The notes beneath the pieces were generated by a model. The model saw only the letters and a program-made list of their open reading frames with translations. It did not search any database and was not told where the DNA came from. From NCBI GenBank assembly GCA_021812285.1, contig JAKAOH010000001.1:21299-85298 (forward strand): DNA of 64,000 nt, written 5' to 3'. Positions within the stretch are counted from its first letter, which is position 1; every line of letters starts with the position of its first letter. The stretch is from Acidobacteriota bacterium (lineage in GTDB: Bacteria; Acidobacteriota; Terriglobia; Acidiferrales; UBA7541). The position numbers and the translations under genes are program-made. This document shows positions 25,449 to 35,305 of this stretch, piece by piece.

Positions 25449-26987
25449 ATGTTGGGACATCGCGAACTGACAGTTGACGACTATTTGGATATTCTCCGCC
25501 GGCGCTATTGGATTTTGTTGATCACGGTGATTATAGGCGCGGCTGGCCTGTATCTCCTCTCGCGAATACTGCCAAATCAGTACGAATCACGGACAATCGT
25601 GTTGGTGCAACAACCCAAGGTGGGCAAGCAATTCGTTGCCCCAGTCGTGAACGAGCAGATCAACCAGCGCTTGGAAAGCATGCGTGAACAGGTTCTCAGC
25701 ACCGGCCAACTCGTGCCCATTGTTGAAGAAAATCACCTCTTCTCCAAGGAGATGCCGGCCGCTACAGTTGCCGCTCGTGCGCTCCGGTTGCGCAAGGCCA
25801 TAACCGTGACGCCCGTTCAGCCGATGGTGGACTCGCCCTGGGCGGGAATCCCCGGGTTCATGATCGCGGTCACCTTGAACAATCCAGCTGTGGCGCAACA
25901 GGTATGTGCGGAAATCGCCTCACAATTCATCGGCGAGAACGCGCGTTGGCGCTCTCAGGTTGCCCAGGACACCACGGAGTTTCTATCGAAGCAAATTGAC
26001 GAAGCCAAAAGCGCGCTTGACGAGCAGGATGCGAAGCTGACGGCTTTCAAGATGCGTTACCTAGGCAGGCTTCCTGACGAAGTGGAAACCAATATGCACT
26101 TGCTGGCCTCCTACAACTCCCAACTCGCCGCCGCGACGGATTCTCTCAATCGAATACAGCAGGACAAGGTCTACCTCGAATCGCAGTTGAACCAGCAATT
26201 GGCCGCGTGGAAAGCCACCCGTTCGGGAAGCAACCTATTGATTCTAGAGCAGCAGCTCGCTGACTTGCGAAACAAGCTGGTATTGATGCGAGCGCAATAC
26301 ACAGACGATTACCCGGATGTCATAAAACTCAAGCAGAACATTGCCCATTTGGAGAGAAAGGTAAGCGAGGCGAAAGCCGAGACGTCGTGGAGCACGGCGG
26401 CAGGCAAGGCAGAAGGGCCTGCCTACGCCGAGCCTCCTCAGATTCAGCAGCTACGCGGACAATTGCGTCAGTACAACGAGACCATTCGGGAGAAAACGAA
26501 AGAACAAGCCACTCTTCAAAGGGAGATTCAAGACTACCAGTCTCGGGTGCAATTGAGCCCACTGATTGAAGAACAATTCACCGAATTGACGCGGAACTAT
26601 CAAACAGCGCTCGAATTCTATCGGAACCTCTTGACCAAAAAGGCCCAAGCGGACATGGGAGCTGACCTGGAGCGGCGTCAACAGGGCGAAGATTTTCGCG
26701 TCATCGATCCTGCCACCTTTCCTGCCGCACCGTCTTTTCCAAATCCCCTGCTCTTTGCAGGCGGAGGGGCATTCGGAGGGCTGTGTCTGGGGATCGCGAT
26801 AGCTCTTTGGCTGGAGTTGCGTGACAAGCTCATTCGGACCGAGCGCGACGTGGAATTCTATCTCGATGTGCCAACGCTGGCGCTGGTGCCGATGTTGGGC
26901 AAGACGCGGCACGGGGAAGGCTGGCGGCGAATTCCGCGATTGCCGTCAAGAGAGACGGCAGCAAACGCAAGAGCACTTGACGTATAG
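25449..26987 (+). CDS. XrtA-type polysaccharide chain-length determinant
   Basis: 512 residues of the Wzz/GNVR class. An N-terminal membrane helix (YWILLITVIIGAAGLYLLS) follows TVDDYLDILRRR. A long periplasmic coiled-coil section comes next (EAKSALDEQDAKLTAFK through RGQLRQYNETIREK). The GNVR-like stretch FTELTRNYQTALEFYRNLL precedes the second helix (FAGGGAFGGLCLGIAIALW). After this there is only a short cytoplasmic tail and no kinase domain; the kinase is the separate gene two positions on. Sets polymer length and couples synthesis to export. Confidence 0.92.
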   Translation: MLGHRELTVDDYLDILRRRYWILLITVIIGAAGLYLLSRILPNQYESRTIVLVQQPKVGKQFVAPVVNEQINQRLESMREQVLSTGQLVPIVEENHLFSKEMPAATVAARALRLRKAITVTPVQPMVDSPWAGIPGFMIAVTLNNPAVAQQVCAEIASQFIGENARWRSQVAQDTTEFLSKQIDEAKSALDEQDAKLTAFKMRYLGRLPDEVETNMHLLASYNSQLAAATDSLNRIQQDKVYLESQLNQQLAAWKATRSGSNLLILEQQLADLRNKLVLMRAQYTDDYPDVIKLKQNIAHLERKVSEAKAETSWSTAAGKAEGPAYAEPPQIQQLRGQLRQYNETIREKTKEQATLQREIQDYQSRVQLSPLIEEQFTELTRNYQTALEFYRNLLTKKAQADMGADLERRQQGEDFRVIDPATFPAAPSFPNPLLFAGGGAFGGLCLGIAIALWLELRDKLIRTERDVEFYLDVPTLALVPMLGKTRHGEGWRRIPRLPSRETAANARALDV

Positions 26988-26999
26988 GGAAACCAGCCC

Positions 27000-27953
27000 A
27001 TGTTCCAGAATTTTTTTCAACTGCAGGCGAATCCCTTCGGCACAAATCCTGACCCGCGCTACCTGTTTTTGACGCGGGACGCGCAGGAGGCGTTGGCATG
27101 CCTCACCTACGGGATCCAGGCGCGGAAGGGATTCATCGTGCTGACCGGAGAGGTCGGCACGGGGAAGACGACGCTGCTCAACAAGCTGCTCGAGTGGCTG
27201 CACGGGTACCGGATGGCGACAGCGTTCCTCTTCAATTCCTCGCTGACGGTGCCGGAGTTCCTGGATTTCATGATGGCGGATTTCGGCATCGCCTGCGAAT
27301 CGCCATTGAAAAGCCAGATTCTGTTGCGGCTGAACCGGTGGCTGCTGGAGCGCTATCGCGCGGGCGAGGCGGCGGTATTGATCGTGGACGAAGCCCAGAA
27401 CCTTTCCCGGGAAGTGCTCGAGGAAATCCGGCAACTGACGAACCTGGAGACGTCCACGGAGAAGCTGCTGCAGATCGTGCTGTCGGGCCAGCCGGAACTC
27501 GAGGCGATGCTGAAGCAGCCGCAACTACGGCAACTGCGGCAACGGGTGAATCTGCGCGCGACGCTCCACCCGCTGACGATCGAGGAAGCGCGGGGATACG
27601 TGACCGAACGGCTGCGCGTGGCCGGCGCGAATGGGCAGGAGATTTTCGCGCCCGAGGCGATCGAGAAAATGCACGCGTGCTCGTGCGGGATTCCGCGGCT
27701 GATGAACCTGGTAGGCGAGCACGCGCTGATCAGCGCGTTCGCCGACCAGGACAAGCGGATCGAAGCGAGCCGGATCGAACAGGTGGCCTGCGACCTGGGA
27801 CTGAATGAAGCCTGGGCGGGAAGCAGAACGAACCGCATCTCCCTTGCCGAGGAACCCGCGACAGAGGACGTACTGCGCCAACTGGCGGCGGCGGTCGAAC
27901 GGATCCGCGGGACACAGCCGGGCCGGCGCGACCCCCGGGAAAGGACGTCATGA
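27000..27953 (+). CDS. XrtA-associated AAA ATPase (ExeA-like)
   Basis: 317 residues. It starts FFQLQANPFGTNPDPRYLF, the signature of ExeA/GspA-type ATPases, with Walker A LTGEVGTGKTTLLNKLL, Walker B VLIVDEAQNLS and QIVLSGQPEL. This form is a constant member of exosortase A polysaccharide loci. The role is probably energising assembly or anchoring of the export machinery. Its stop overlaps the next ATG (ATGA). Confidence 0.92.
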   Translation: MFQNFFQLQANPFGTNPDPRYLFLTRDAQEALACLTYGIQARKGFIVLTGEVGTGKTTLLNKLLEWLHGYRMATAFLFNSSLTVPEFLDFMMADFGIACESPLKSQILLRLNRWLLERYRAGEAAVLIVDEAQNLSREVLEEIRQLTNLETSTEKLLQIVLSGQPELEAMLKQPQLRQLRQRVNLRATLHPLTIEEARGYVTERLRVAGANGQEIFAPEAIEKMHACSCGIPRLMNLVGEHALISAFADQDKRIEASRIEQVACDLGLNEAWAGSRTNRISLAEEPATEDVLRQLAAAVERIRGTQPGRRDPRERTS

Positions 27954-28870
27954 GCCGAATCCATGAGGCTTTGAAACGAGCCGAGGAAGAGAAAATCGCG
28001 CAGGTACGCGTCGAAACCGCCGAGCCCCGACCGGCAAGCGTACCGGAGATCGAACAGCCGGCGGCGCGAGTGCACGCGACGGAAACCGCAGTTGCCCTGG
28101 CGGGCAACGGATTCGCGCTCGAGACGTTGACGTTCGAAGGACTGGCCGGGCGCTGCCAGCAACCCGCATGGAATCCCGACACGAAAACGATGCTGTTCTT
28201 CCGGAAGGACAACCACCAATACGACGCGGAGATTTTCCGGACGCTGCGTTCGCGGCTTTATCGGGCGCGCGACAACGGCTCGCTGCGGAAGCTCCTGGTG
28301 ACGAGCACGCTGCCGGGCGAGGGGAAATCGTTCATCGCGGCGAACCTGGCGCAGGTGATTGCGCAGCAGCACGGGCGGCGGGCGCTGCTGGTGGATGCGG
28401 ACCTGCGGGCGCCACGCCTGCACGCGGTTCTGGGCGCGCCGCAGACGCCGGGCCTGGCCGAATTCCTTCGTGGTGAAGCGGACGAGGCGACGGCGATACA
28501 GAAGGGGCCGCACAACGACCTGTTCTGCCTTCCGAGCGGAAACCTGCCGGCGAATCCGGTCGAATTGATCAGCAATGGGCGGCTGACTCGGCTGCTGGAC
28601 CGGATGGCTTCGATTTTCGACTGGGTGATCGTGGATTCGCCGCCGATGGTTCCGGTTTCCGACGCGAGCCTGCTGGCGAATTTGTGCGACGGAGTGCTGC
28701 TGGTGGTGAAGGCGGCGGCGACTCCGTTTGACTTGGCGCAGAAAGCGCGCGCTGAATTCGGAGACACACCGGTGGTGGGCGTGGTGCTGAACGGAGTGCG
28801 GCGCGGCTCGGGCTACGGAGCGGAATACTACAGCTACTACGGATACCCATCCGAAGAACACAAGGGATAG
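27950..28870 (+). CDS. CpsD/CapB-family tyrosine autokinase
   Basis: 306 residues. It opens MSRIHEALKRAEEEK, as in XrtA-linked kinases. Then come a linker, Walker A STLPGEGKSFIAANLA, Walker A' ALLVDADLRAPRLH and Walker B DWVIVDSPPM. The C-terminal tail has clustered tyrosines (GYGAEYYSYYGYP), the expected autophosphorylation sites. With the chain-length protein it forms a split BY-kinase controlling polymerisation. Coupled by a four-base overlap to the ATPase gene. Confidence 0.93.
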   Translation: MSRIHEALKRAEEEKIAQVRVETAEPRPASVPEIEQPAARVHATETAVALAGNGFALETLTFEGLAGRCQQPAWNPDTKTMLFFRKDNHQYDAEIFRTLRSRLYRARDNGSLRKLLVTSTLPGEGKSFIAANLAQVIAQQHGRRALLVDADLRAPRLHAVLGAPQTPGLAEFLRGEADEATAIQKGPHNDLFCLPSGNLPANPVELISNGRLTRLLDRMASIFDWVIVDSPPMVPVSDASLLANLCDGVLLVVKAAATPFDLAQKARAEFGDTPVVGVVLNGVRRGSGYGAEYYSYYGYPSEEHKG

Positions 28871-28881
28871 TTGGTCGAATC

Positions 28882-30261
28882 GTGGTCAGACTTTTCCATG
28901 TGTACTATCCGACGCGCACGTTGATTCTGCTGGGCGGAGAGGCGATTCTCGCTCTCGGCGCCTTTCTGCTGGCCACGCTTCTCTGCTTCGGTTCGACGCA
29001 CTTCTATTCGGCGCTGGCGATGAACAGCGGGTTTTACAAGATTCTGTCGATCACCGGGCTGGCCATCCTGTGCCTTTACTATTTCGACCTGTACGATTTG
29101 CACCGGCTGCTGATCCCCGGGGAATCCTTTTTCCGGCTGTTCGCGGGGCTGGGAACGCTTTCCATTCTGCTGGCGTTTTTCGGCTACCTGTTTCCGCAAT
29201 TCATGCTGGGGCGGCAGGTGTACGTTGCCGGGCTGCTGATCCTGACGCTTTATCTGCTCGCGTGGCGAACTCTCTATTCATGGCTGCTGCACAAGCCGTA
29301 CCTGAGCGAGCGAGTGTATGTTCTTGGCAGCGGACCGAGCGCGAGCCGGTTGGTGGACACGCTGCGGCGGCACAACAGCCTAGGAATGGAAGTGGTGGGC
29401 TGGGCGGGAGCGACGGCGACCGGAGCGCTCGATCGGGAGAGTTTGGGCGCCGCGCTCGATGAACTGAGGCAGAAAGGTGCGGTGGACCGCGTGATCGTGG
29501 CGATGCCCGACCGGCGGAACGTGATGCCGGTGAGGGAACTGCTCGATCTGCGGTTGAGCGGCGTCACGGTGGAAGACTCGACGGCGCTGGAGGAGAAGCT
29601 GACCGGAAGGATCGAGATTCGGAGCCTCACCCCCAGTTGGCTGATTTTTTCCGACGGATTCCGTTTGAAGGCGGGCGTGCTCGCTGCGAGAAGAGCGATT
29701 TCCCTAGCCGTATCGCTCACCGCACTGATCCTTACGCTGCCACTCGTTCCCGTCATCGCGGCCGCCGTCAAGCTGTCTTCCGCGGGCCCGGTGTTTTACC
29801 GTCAGAAACGCGTGGGGCGCAACGGAGTGGTGTTTGACTGCTACAAATTCCGCACGATGCGCGCCGACGCCGAGGCGGATACTGGGCCGACTTGGGCTTG
29901 CGATGACGATCCACGCATTACGCGAGTGGGACATTACCTTCGTAAGATGCGGTTGGATGAAATCCCGCAACTGTGGAACGTCCTACGCGGCGACATGAGC
30001 TTTGTTGGTCCGCGCCCGGAACGACCGGAATTTGTCGAATGGTTGAGCAGAGAAATTCCCTACTACACCATGCGGCACGTCGTTCTACCCGGCATTACGG
30101 GCTGGGCTCAGGTGAACTATCCCTACGGCGCATCGCTTGAGGAATCGAAGGAAAAGCTGTGCTACGACCTGTACTACGTGAAGAATATGTCGATTGCTTT
30201 CGACCTGTTAATCATGTTCCAGACGCTGAAGATAGCTTTCCTGGGAAGGGGAAGCCGGTGA
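28882..30261 (+). CDS. Initiating polyprenyl glycosylphosphotransferase (EpsB-type)
   Basis: 459 residues. An N-terminal membrane bundle of about four helices leads to a nucleotide-binding-like middle (ERVYVLGSGPSASRLVDTL). The bacterial sugar transferase domain has SAGPVFYRQKRVGRNG, FDCYKFRTMRADAE, YLRKMRLDEIPQLWNVL, GDMSFVGPRPERPEF and PGITGWAQVNYPYGAS. It loads the first sugar phosphate on undecaprenyl phosphate, starting repeat-unit synthesis. GTG start eleven bases after the kinase gene; its stop overlaps the next start (GTGA). Confidence 0.94.
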   Translation: MVRLFHVYYPTRTLILLGGEAILALGAFLLATLLCFGSTHFYSALAMNSGFYKILSITGLAILCLYYFDLYDLHRLLIPGESFFRLFAGLGTLSILLAFFGYLFPQFMLGRQVYVAGLLILTLYLLAWRTLYSWLLHKPYLSERVYVLGSGPSASRLVDTLRRHNSLGMEVVGWAGATATGALDRESLGAALDELRQKGAVDRVIVAMPDRRNVMPVRELLDLRLSGVTVEDSTALEEKLTGRIEIRSLTPSWLIFSDGFRLKAGVLAARRAISLAVSLTALILTLPLVPVIAAAVKLSSAGPVFYRQKRVGRNGVVFDCYKFRTMRADAEADTGPTWACDDDPRITRVGHYLRKMRLDEIPQLWNVLRGDMSFVGPRPERPEFVEWLSREIPYYTMRHVVLPGITGWAQVNYPYGASLEESKEKLCYDLYYVKNMSIAFDLLIMFQTLKIAFLGRGSR

Positions 30262-31649
30262 GAAACGAAATGGCGATGCCGGGAACCGTAGTGCGGCCTT
30301 CTGCACTCTGCCTTCCTTCTCTTTCGGAGCCGCGATGGAGCCTGGGATTCCTTGGGCTTCTTCTCTATCTCTTTGTGGAATACACCAGTCTTCCCGACAT
30401 GTACCCCGTCCTCAGCCCTTTGCACACGGGCAAAATCGTGGTCGGGATAGCGCTTCTGGGCTATTTGCTTGCGCCTCGTTCGCGGGCCGCGCTTGCCAAG
30501 GACGCTGGATTTATCGATACGGCGATGCTGCTGCTGGTGTTCTCCGTTTCTGTTTCCACCCTATTCAACGCTGGCCGACAAGGCATCTGGAGCGGACTCT
30601 CCGACGTACTGAAATGGATCGTGATCTATTTCCTCGTCTCTCGCATTCTCGCCAGCCGCTGGCGCCTGCGCGGATTCCTGTTCCTCCTCTTTCTCCTGAA
30701 CCTAAAACTGGCGCAATTCGCCGTTCGCTCTTATATCAGCGGACGGGAAGCGGGCTTTTCCGGCATGGAGATCATCAAGCTGGGAGGCGCGTCGGGCGGT
30801 TCCACCGCATTCTTCGGGAATGCGGCTGATTTCGGGCTGGCGATGTGCGTTGTCTGGGGCCTCGCTTGGGCCTTGTTCTTCCGCAAAGGCAACAGACTCT
30901 TCTGGCAGTTGTTCCTCGCTGTCTGTTTCTTTGGATTCTTGCTGGCCATCCTTGTTTCCGGATCGCGGGGAGCAGTTGTGGGAGCAGCCGCAATCGTGCT
31001 CGCCGCTATAATCCGCACTCCTAAGAAGACTGGAGCAATTCTGCTCTTGATGTTGTTCGTGGCTTCCCTCTTGTTTGTGTTGCCGGGAGCCAACAAGACG
31101 CGATTCCAGCACGCCTTGCATTGGCGGCAAGACAAGGATGCTTACAGCCGGATCATGCTGTGGAAAGCCGGCCTGCACATGTGGGCGGATCACCCAATGT
31201 TTGGTGTCGGGCCATATGAGTTCGGACACGTGTTCGTTGCCAGTCCACTCTACGTGTCCTGGAGCCCGTATGGCACCGCCGCGCACGCGGCCCACAGCCT
31301 CTACATCGAGGCGATCGCGGAACTGGGTTCGGCAGGCACGCTCCTGCTTCTGACATCTGTCCTCATATTTTTCCGCCTGAACGCAAAAACCCGCGCCTGG
31401 GCGCTCGCTCACGACCGGGACGGTCGACGAAGTTGGGATTATTGCCTGGCGGCGGGACTGGATTTGGCGATGGTGGGGTATCTGGTCAGTGGAGCGTTTC
31501 TCGCTGTTCTCTACTATCCGCATTTGTGGATCTTGTTAGGGTTGGGTGTCGCCTCCCATCGCGTTTGCTGCGTCGCCCAGCCATCGGAGCAGCCGGTCCT
31601 TCCGCGGCGGGGCCTGCAGGCAAAACGGCCCGTTACTGCGGCCCTATAG
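30258..31649 (+). CDS. O-antigen ligase/polymerase family membrane protein
   Basis: About 463 residues with ten or more hydrophobic segments and the Wzy_C/O-antigen-ligase loop, including WADHPMFGVGPYEFGHVF and AAHAAHSLYIEAIAELGSAG. Exosortase A loci often carry such a protein annotated as a possible O-glycosylation ligase; here it may instead be the Wzy polymerase, and sequence reading alone does not separate these. GTG 30258 overlaps the previous stop and follows GGGAAGGGGAAG; ATG 30270 is an alternative. No Wzx flippase lies beside it. Confidence 0.85.
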   Translation: MRNEMAMPGTVVRPSALCLPSLSEPRWSLGFLGLLLYLFVEYTSLPDMYPVLSPLHTGKIVVGIALLGYLLAPRSRAALAKDAGFIDTAMLLLVFSVSVSTLFNAGRQGIWSGLSDVLKWIVIYFLVSRILASRWRLRGFLFLLFLLNLKLAQFAVRSYISGREAGFSGMEIIKLGGASGGSTAFFGNAADFGLAMCVVWGLAWALFFRKGNRLFWQLFLAVCFFGFLLAILVSGSRGAVVGAAAIVLAAIIRTPKKTGAILLLMLFVASLLFVLPGANKTRFQHALHWRQDKDAYSRIMLWKAGLHMWADHPMFGVGPYEFGHVFVASPLYVSWSPYGTAAHAAHSLYIEAIAELGSAGTLLLLTSVLIFFRLNAKTRAWALAHDRDGRRSWDYCLAAGLDLAMVGYLVSGAFLAVLYYPHLWILLGLGVASHRVCCVAQPSEQPVLPRRGLQAKRPVTAAL

Positions 31650-31661
31650 GAGAAGTTGGTC

Positions 31662-32921
31662 ATGCTGCGGTTCGTCCCACCTGCCGGCACGCCGCTTGAG
31701 GTCATGGATATCCTGCACGCTTGGAAAGCAAGCGTCTCCGCCAAAGGAAAAGAGAAAGATTCGCTCGAAGCCCTCGGTGCGCGTCTGAGAGTTCGCCACA
31801 TTCTCGGGGCTTCCTCTGGGCGTGCCGCACTCTGGCTCGTGCTGAAAGCCCTTCACCGCCTGCGGCCCGAAAGGAACGTGGTCGCTCTTCCTGCGTACAC
31901 CTGTTTTTCAGTGGCGGCATCCGTCGTGCGAGCGGGACTGAAGTTGCATCCGCTGGAGATGGATCCCGCGACCCTTGATGCTGACACTTCCGGCCTCGAT
32001 ACTCTGCCGAGGGACAAACTACTCTGTATTCTGACGTCAAACCTCTTCGGCTTTGTGAACGACGTTTCACTTTACAAGAGAATTGCCGGAGAAACCGGCG
32101 CCTTTCTCGTCGACAACGCGGCCCAGGCGCTCGGCGCCGCGCGTGCGGGGAATCTTGCCGGAACTGCCGGGGACGTCGGTATCTACAGTTTCGGTCGCGG
32201 CAAGGCTCTTGCAGCGATGGAGGGCGGGGCGATCGTCACGAATAAGGATGAACTCGCACGGGCGCTGAGGGAAGAGCAGAGTCAGCTTCGAAATTCATCC
32301 TTGCTTCACAGAGCGTGGCTTCTCGTGGAACTCTTTGCCTATTCCGCGTTACTTCCCCCTCGCCTCTACTGGATTGCCGAGGGCATGCCATTTCTGAAGC
32401 TGGGAACCACCGAATTCGATACCGGATTCCCCGTGCATTCCCTCGATTCCCTGTCTGGCAAACTGATCGTCCATCTTCTCGATCGCCTGGGGGAAATCAA
32501 CCAAATACGGTGTGCGAATGCGGCGCGCATCACTGAGGCATTGGACGGATACGGCGCGTTGAGGTTCCCGCAGCCGGCGCCCGAGTGCCAGCCCACGATG
32601 GTTCGCCTGCCCGTAATTGCACGCGACGAAAGCACGCGAACGCGGGCCGTCATTCGCCTTCGTCAAGCGGGAATTGGCGCCACCGCATTCTATCCAAGTG
32701 CAATCTGCGACATTCCGGGGATTGAGCGTTACCTGGCGATTGGCAATTGTCACCGAAAAAAGGCGGAGCGCCTGTCACGAACGTTGTTCACGCTTCCGGT
32801 GCATCCTTTCGTCGAGCAGCGGGACATCGAGCGGATCATCGACATTCTCGGAGCATTGCAGGTTGACCGCGCGCCGGAAGATGTCGGCTGCCAGGAAAAT
32901 CTTTCCGCCAAGAGGGCCTAG
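31662..32921 (+). CDS. DegT/DnrJ/EryC1/StrS aminotransferase
   Basis: 419 residues. PLP-dependent sugar aminotransferase fold: ALPAYTCFSVAASVVRAG, LVDNAAQALGA, and IYSFGRGKALAAMEGGAIV with the Schiff-base Lys at about 181. A typical C-terminal small domain follows (FTLPVHPFVEQRDIERII). It probably makes an amino sugar nucleotide for the polymer. It is somewhat divergent from the standard sugar aminotransferases (SFGRGK instead of SFHxxK), as in polysaccharide-locus paralogues. AGGAGAAG precedes ATG 31662. Confidence 0.88.
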   Translation: MLRFVPPAGTPLEVMDILHAWKASVSAKGKEKDSLEALGARLRVRHILGASSGRAALWLVLKALHRLRPERNVVALPAYTCFSVAASVVRAGLKLHPLEMDPATLDADTSGLDTLPRDKLLCILTSNLFGFVNDVSLYKRIAGETGAFLVDNAAQALGAARAGNLAGTAGDVGIYSFGRGKALAAMEGGAIVTNKDELARALREEQSQLRNSSLLHRAWLLVELFAYSALLPPRLYWIAEGMPFLKLGTTEFDTGFPVHSLDSLSGKLIVHLLDRLGEINQIRCANAARITEALDGYGALRFPQPAPECQPTMVRLPVIARDESTRTRAVIRLRQAGIGATAFYPSAICDIPGIERYLAIGNCHRKKAERLSRTLFTLPVHPFVEQRDIERIIDILGALQVDRAPEDVGCQENLSAKRA

Positions 32922-32951
32922 CTTGATGGTCGGTATTGAGATGGGGAACGT

Positions 32952-34283
32952 ATGAAGGCTTCTGCAAAGAGGGTGCTGATCGTCGCGCACGATTTTCCGC
33001 CGTACCGCACGAGCGGAGTCTATCGGATGACCGGCCTGACGAAATATCTGTTCCCTCTGGGCTGGACTCCGAGCGTGTTAGCTGCTGACAGACGGGGAGG
33101 TACGAAGGACCCGAGCCTGCTCCGCAGAGTGCCGTCACAAATGGAGGTTGTCCGTGCGGCGGCGCCGCGTCTTGCCTTCTGGGAGGGGCCCACCGCGCGA
33201 GCGCTGAAAAGTATGGGCGCGCTGGCTCCGCGAAATAATGGCCACCGGGAGCGAAAAGGTGATGCGTGGTTGAGGAAAGCAGGCGACTTCCTCCGGTCCT
33301 GCGTCTATTTTCCCGACGAAGCGGTGTCGTGGGTTCCCTTCGCCCTCGCGAAGGCCATCGGTATGCACCACCGGCGGCGCTTCGAAGTGATCTATAGCAG
33401 CGGGCCGCCGCGTTCAAGCGCGGTAATCGGCTTCCTGCTGCGGTTCACCCTCCGCATTCCTTGGGTCATGGAATTCAGGGATCCCTGGTATCCCTCACTG
33501 CGGCCGTTGCGGCAACGATTCGAAGCGAAGTTACAGAACCTGCTGTTGAAGCATGCCGATGCCGTGGTTGTGTTGACCGACGGACATGCGCGGGAACTTC
33601 AAACCGCATGGGGAGTTCCAGCCGAAAAGCTCACCGTGATTCGCAACGGCTTTGACGAGAACGATTTCAGCGACGAGCCGGAACCTGAATCTGAAGTGCT
33701 GCCCGGGGAATATTTTCACCTGTCGCATTTCGGCACGATCTACGAGGGCAACAGCGGGAACTTCTTCCCCGCGTTGAAGGAACTCGCGGCCGAACGCCCC
33801 GACCTGACGCGCCATCTGCGTGTGAATATCATCGGATTTCCGGACGAGGAAGTCTCCCGCCATTTGAACGATCCCCAACTGCAACCCCATGTCCGGAGGC
33901 GGGGATTCGTCCCACACCAGGAAGCTCTTCAAATCATGCGGGCAACCGATTGTCTATTGCTCTTCTGGGCCGACCCAAATTTTTCCCGCATGGCCGTGGC
34001 AGGCAAGACCTACGAATACTTGCGAATCGGGCGGCCGATTCTAGCGGTAACGAGCAATGGCGAGATGCAACAACTGATCGAGGCGAGCAAGGCGGGCTGG
34101 GTAGCGCGCCCAGGCGACACGGCGGGAATCAAGCGGATACTGCAGTCTTTGCTCTGCGGATTCGAGGCCGAAGGCCGGCGCGCACGGACGACGCGGCCTG
34201 AATTCGCTTCGCAATTTCGCTACGACAACCTGGCAAACAAGCTGGCGTGTGTTTTCGACAAGGTGACGAAGCATGCTGCGTGA
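32952..34283 (+). CDS. Glycosyltransferase family 4 protein
   Basis: 443 residues with GT-B layout. The N-terminal domain begins RVLIVAHDFPPYRTSGVYRM, followed by VMEFRDPWYPSLRP. The C-terminal domain has LTVIRNGFDENDF, YFHLSHFGTIYEGNSGNFF, and a donor-site region less typical than usual (LLLFWADPNFSRMAVAGKTYEYLRIGRPIL). The Glu of the EX7E motif appears as the Glu in KTYEYLRIG. Cytoplasmic, adding a sugar to the growing lipid-linked unit; substrate unknown. It overlaps the next gene by 11 bases. Confidence 0.88.
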   Translation: MKASAKRVLIVAHDFPPYRTSGVYRMTGLTKYLFPLGWTPSVLAADRRGGTKDPSLLRRVPSQMEVVRAAAPRLAFWEGPTARALKSMGALAPRNNGHRERKGDAWLRKAGDFLRSCVYFPDEAVSWVPFALAKAIGMHHRRRFEVIYSSGPPRSSAVIGFLLRFTLRIPWVMEFRDPWYPSLRPLRQRFEAKLQNLLLKHADAVVVLTDGHARELQTAWGVPAEKLTVIRNGFDENDFSDEPEPESEVLPGEYFHLSHFGTIYEGNSGNFFPALKELAAERPDLTRHLRVNIIGFPDEEVSRHLNDPQLQPHVRRRGFVPHQEALQIMRATDCLLLFWADPNFSRMAVAGKTYEYLRIGRPILAVTSNGEMQQLIEASKAGWVARPGDTAGIKRILQSLLCGFEAEGRRARTTRPEFASQFRYDNLANKLACVFDKVTKHAA

Positions 34284-35301
34284 CGTGCGCAGGGCTCTCC
34301 ATGTCCTCGTGGCCGCAACGCTCTACTATTCGGGCGTTCTTGCCCTGATGCGGTTCTTCCGCCGCCGATGGCTTCACGAGAACGGAACCTACGTGCTCGG
34401 GTTCCATCGAGTTCTCCCCGAAAGCGAAAAGCGGAGCTCGAATTCGCTGCCCGGCATGATTCTCGGCGAAGCCGTATTCGTGGAACTTATCGATTATTTG
34501 CAGAAGCGAATGCAATTCATCGCCCTCGAGACACTCATGAAAGACAGCCTCGGCTCGGGCAATCCTGAAAAACCACCCTGCCTGATCACGTTCGACGACG
34601 CCTGGATCGACACCGGCGCCAGAGCGGTGCCCTTACTGAGGCAAAGACAGGCGCCAGCAGCCTTGTTTGTCCCGACAGGCCTAGTTGGCAAGCAGGAAGG
34701 TTTCTGGGTCGAGCAATTGGTTGGCGCATGGAAGGATCCCACTTCGCGAGCGCGGCTCGCCCCACTCATCGAGCGCGTGCCTCTCACAAAAGGTCGGGAC
34801 GGTGAAATCAATGAGATCGTTCAATGGCTACTGCACATGCCGGCCCAAAACCGTCAATCCGTCCTTGAAGGGGTGCTGCCTCCGGGCAGTCAAAACGGCC
34901 ACGGCAACGTCGACGCAATCATGAGTTGGGAGCAACTGGCGAGGATCAAGGATCAGGGCATCGAGATCGGCGGCCACACAGTCACTCACCCCTTACTCAC
35001 GTATGAGGACGACGAGACGGTGAACGGTGAATTGCGAATCGGCAAGCAGGCGCTGGAACAGAAGCTCGGCACACACGTCCTGGCCTTCGCGTATCCCAAT
35101 GGGGATGTGAACCGGCACGTGCGCGAGCGCGTGATACAGACGGGTTACGCGTGCGCGTTCACAACCGAGCCGCGTTGCCACGGAGAAAATGGCGACAAGT
35201 ACCTAATCCCGCGATTCATGCTCCACGACGGAAATGTCACCGGACTGCGCGGAAAATTTTCCCCGGCGATGTTGAATCTGACGCTTGCGGGCTGGGCCTG
35301 A
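34273..35301 (+). CDS. Polysaccharide deacetylase family protein
   Basis: 342 residues of the NodB/CE4 fold. After an N-terminal hydrophobic stretch, the metal and base motif appears as CLITFDDAWIDTGARAV, then PAALFVPTGLVG, GIEIGGHTVTHPLL (metal-binding histidines) and AFAYPNGDVNRHV. It lacks the XrtA-type C-terminal domain of the other deacetylase in the window and belongs to a class common in surface-sugar clusters. It starts the tightly packed deacetylase/ATP-grasp/PHP group and may de-N-acetylate a sugar residue before further modification. Confidence 0.88.
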   Translation: MLRDVRRALHVLVAATLYYSGVLALMRFFRRRWLHENGTYVLGFHRVLPESEKRSSNSLPGMILGEAVFVELIDYLQKRMQFIALETLMKDSLGSGNPEKPPCLITFDDAWIDTGARAVPLLRQRQAPAALFVPTGLVGKQEGFWVEQLVGAWKDPTSRARLAPLIERVPLTKGRDGEINEIVQWLLHMPAQNRQSVLEGVLPPGSQNGHGNVDAIMSWEQLARIKDQGIEIGGHTVTHPLLTYEDDETVNGELRIGKQALEQKLGTHVLAFAYPNGDVNRHVRERVIQTGYACAFTTEPRCHGENGDKYLIPRFMLHDGNVTGLRGKFSPAMLNLTLAGWA

Positions 35302-35305
35302 GCCA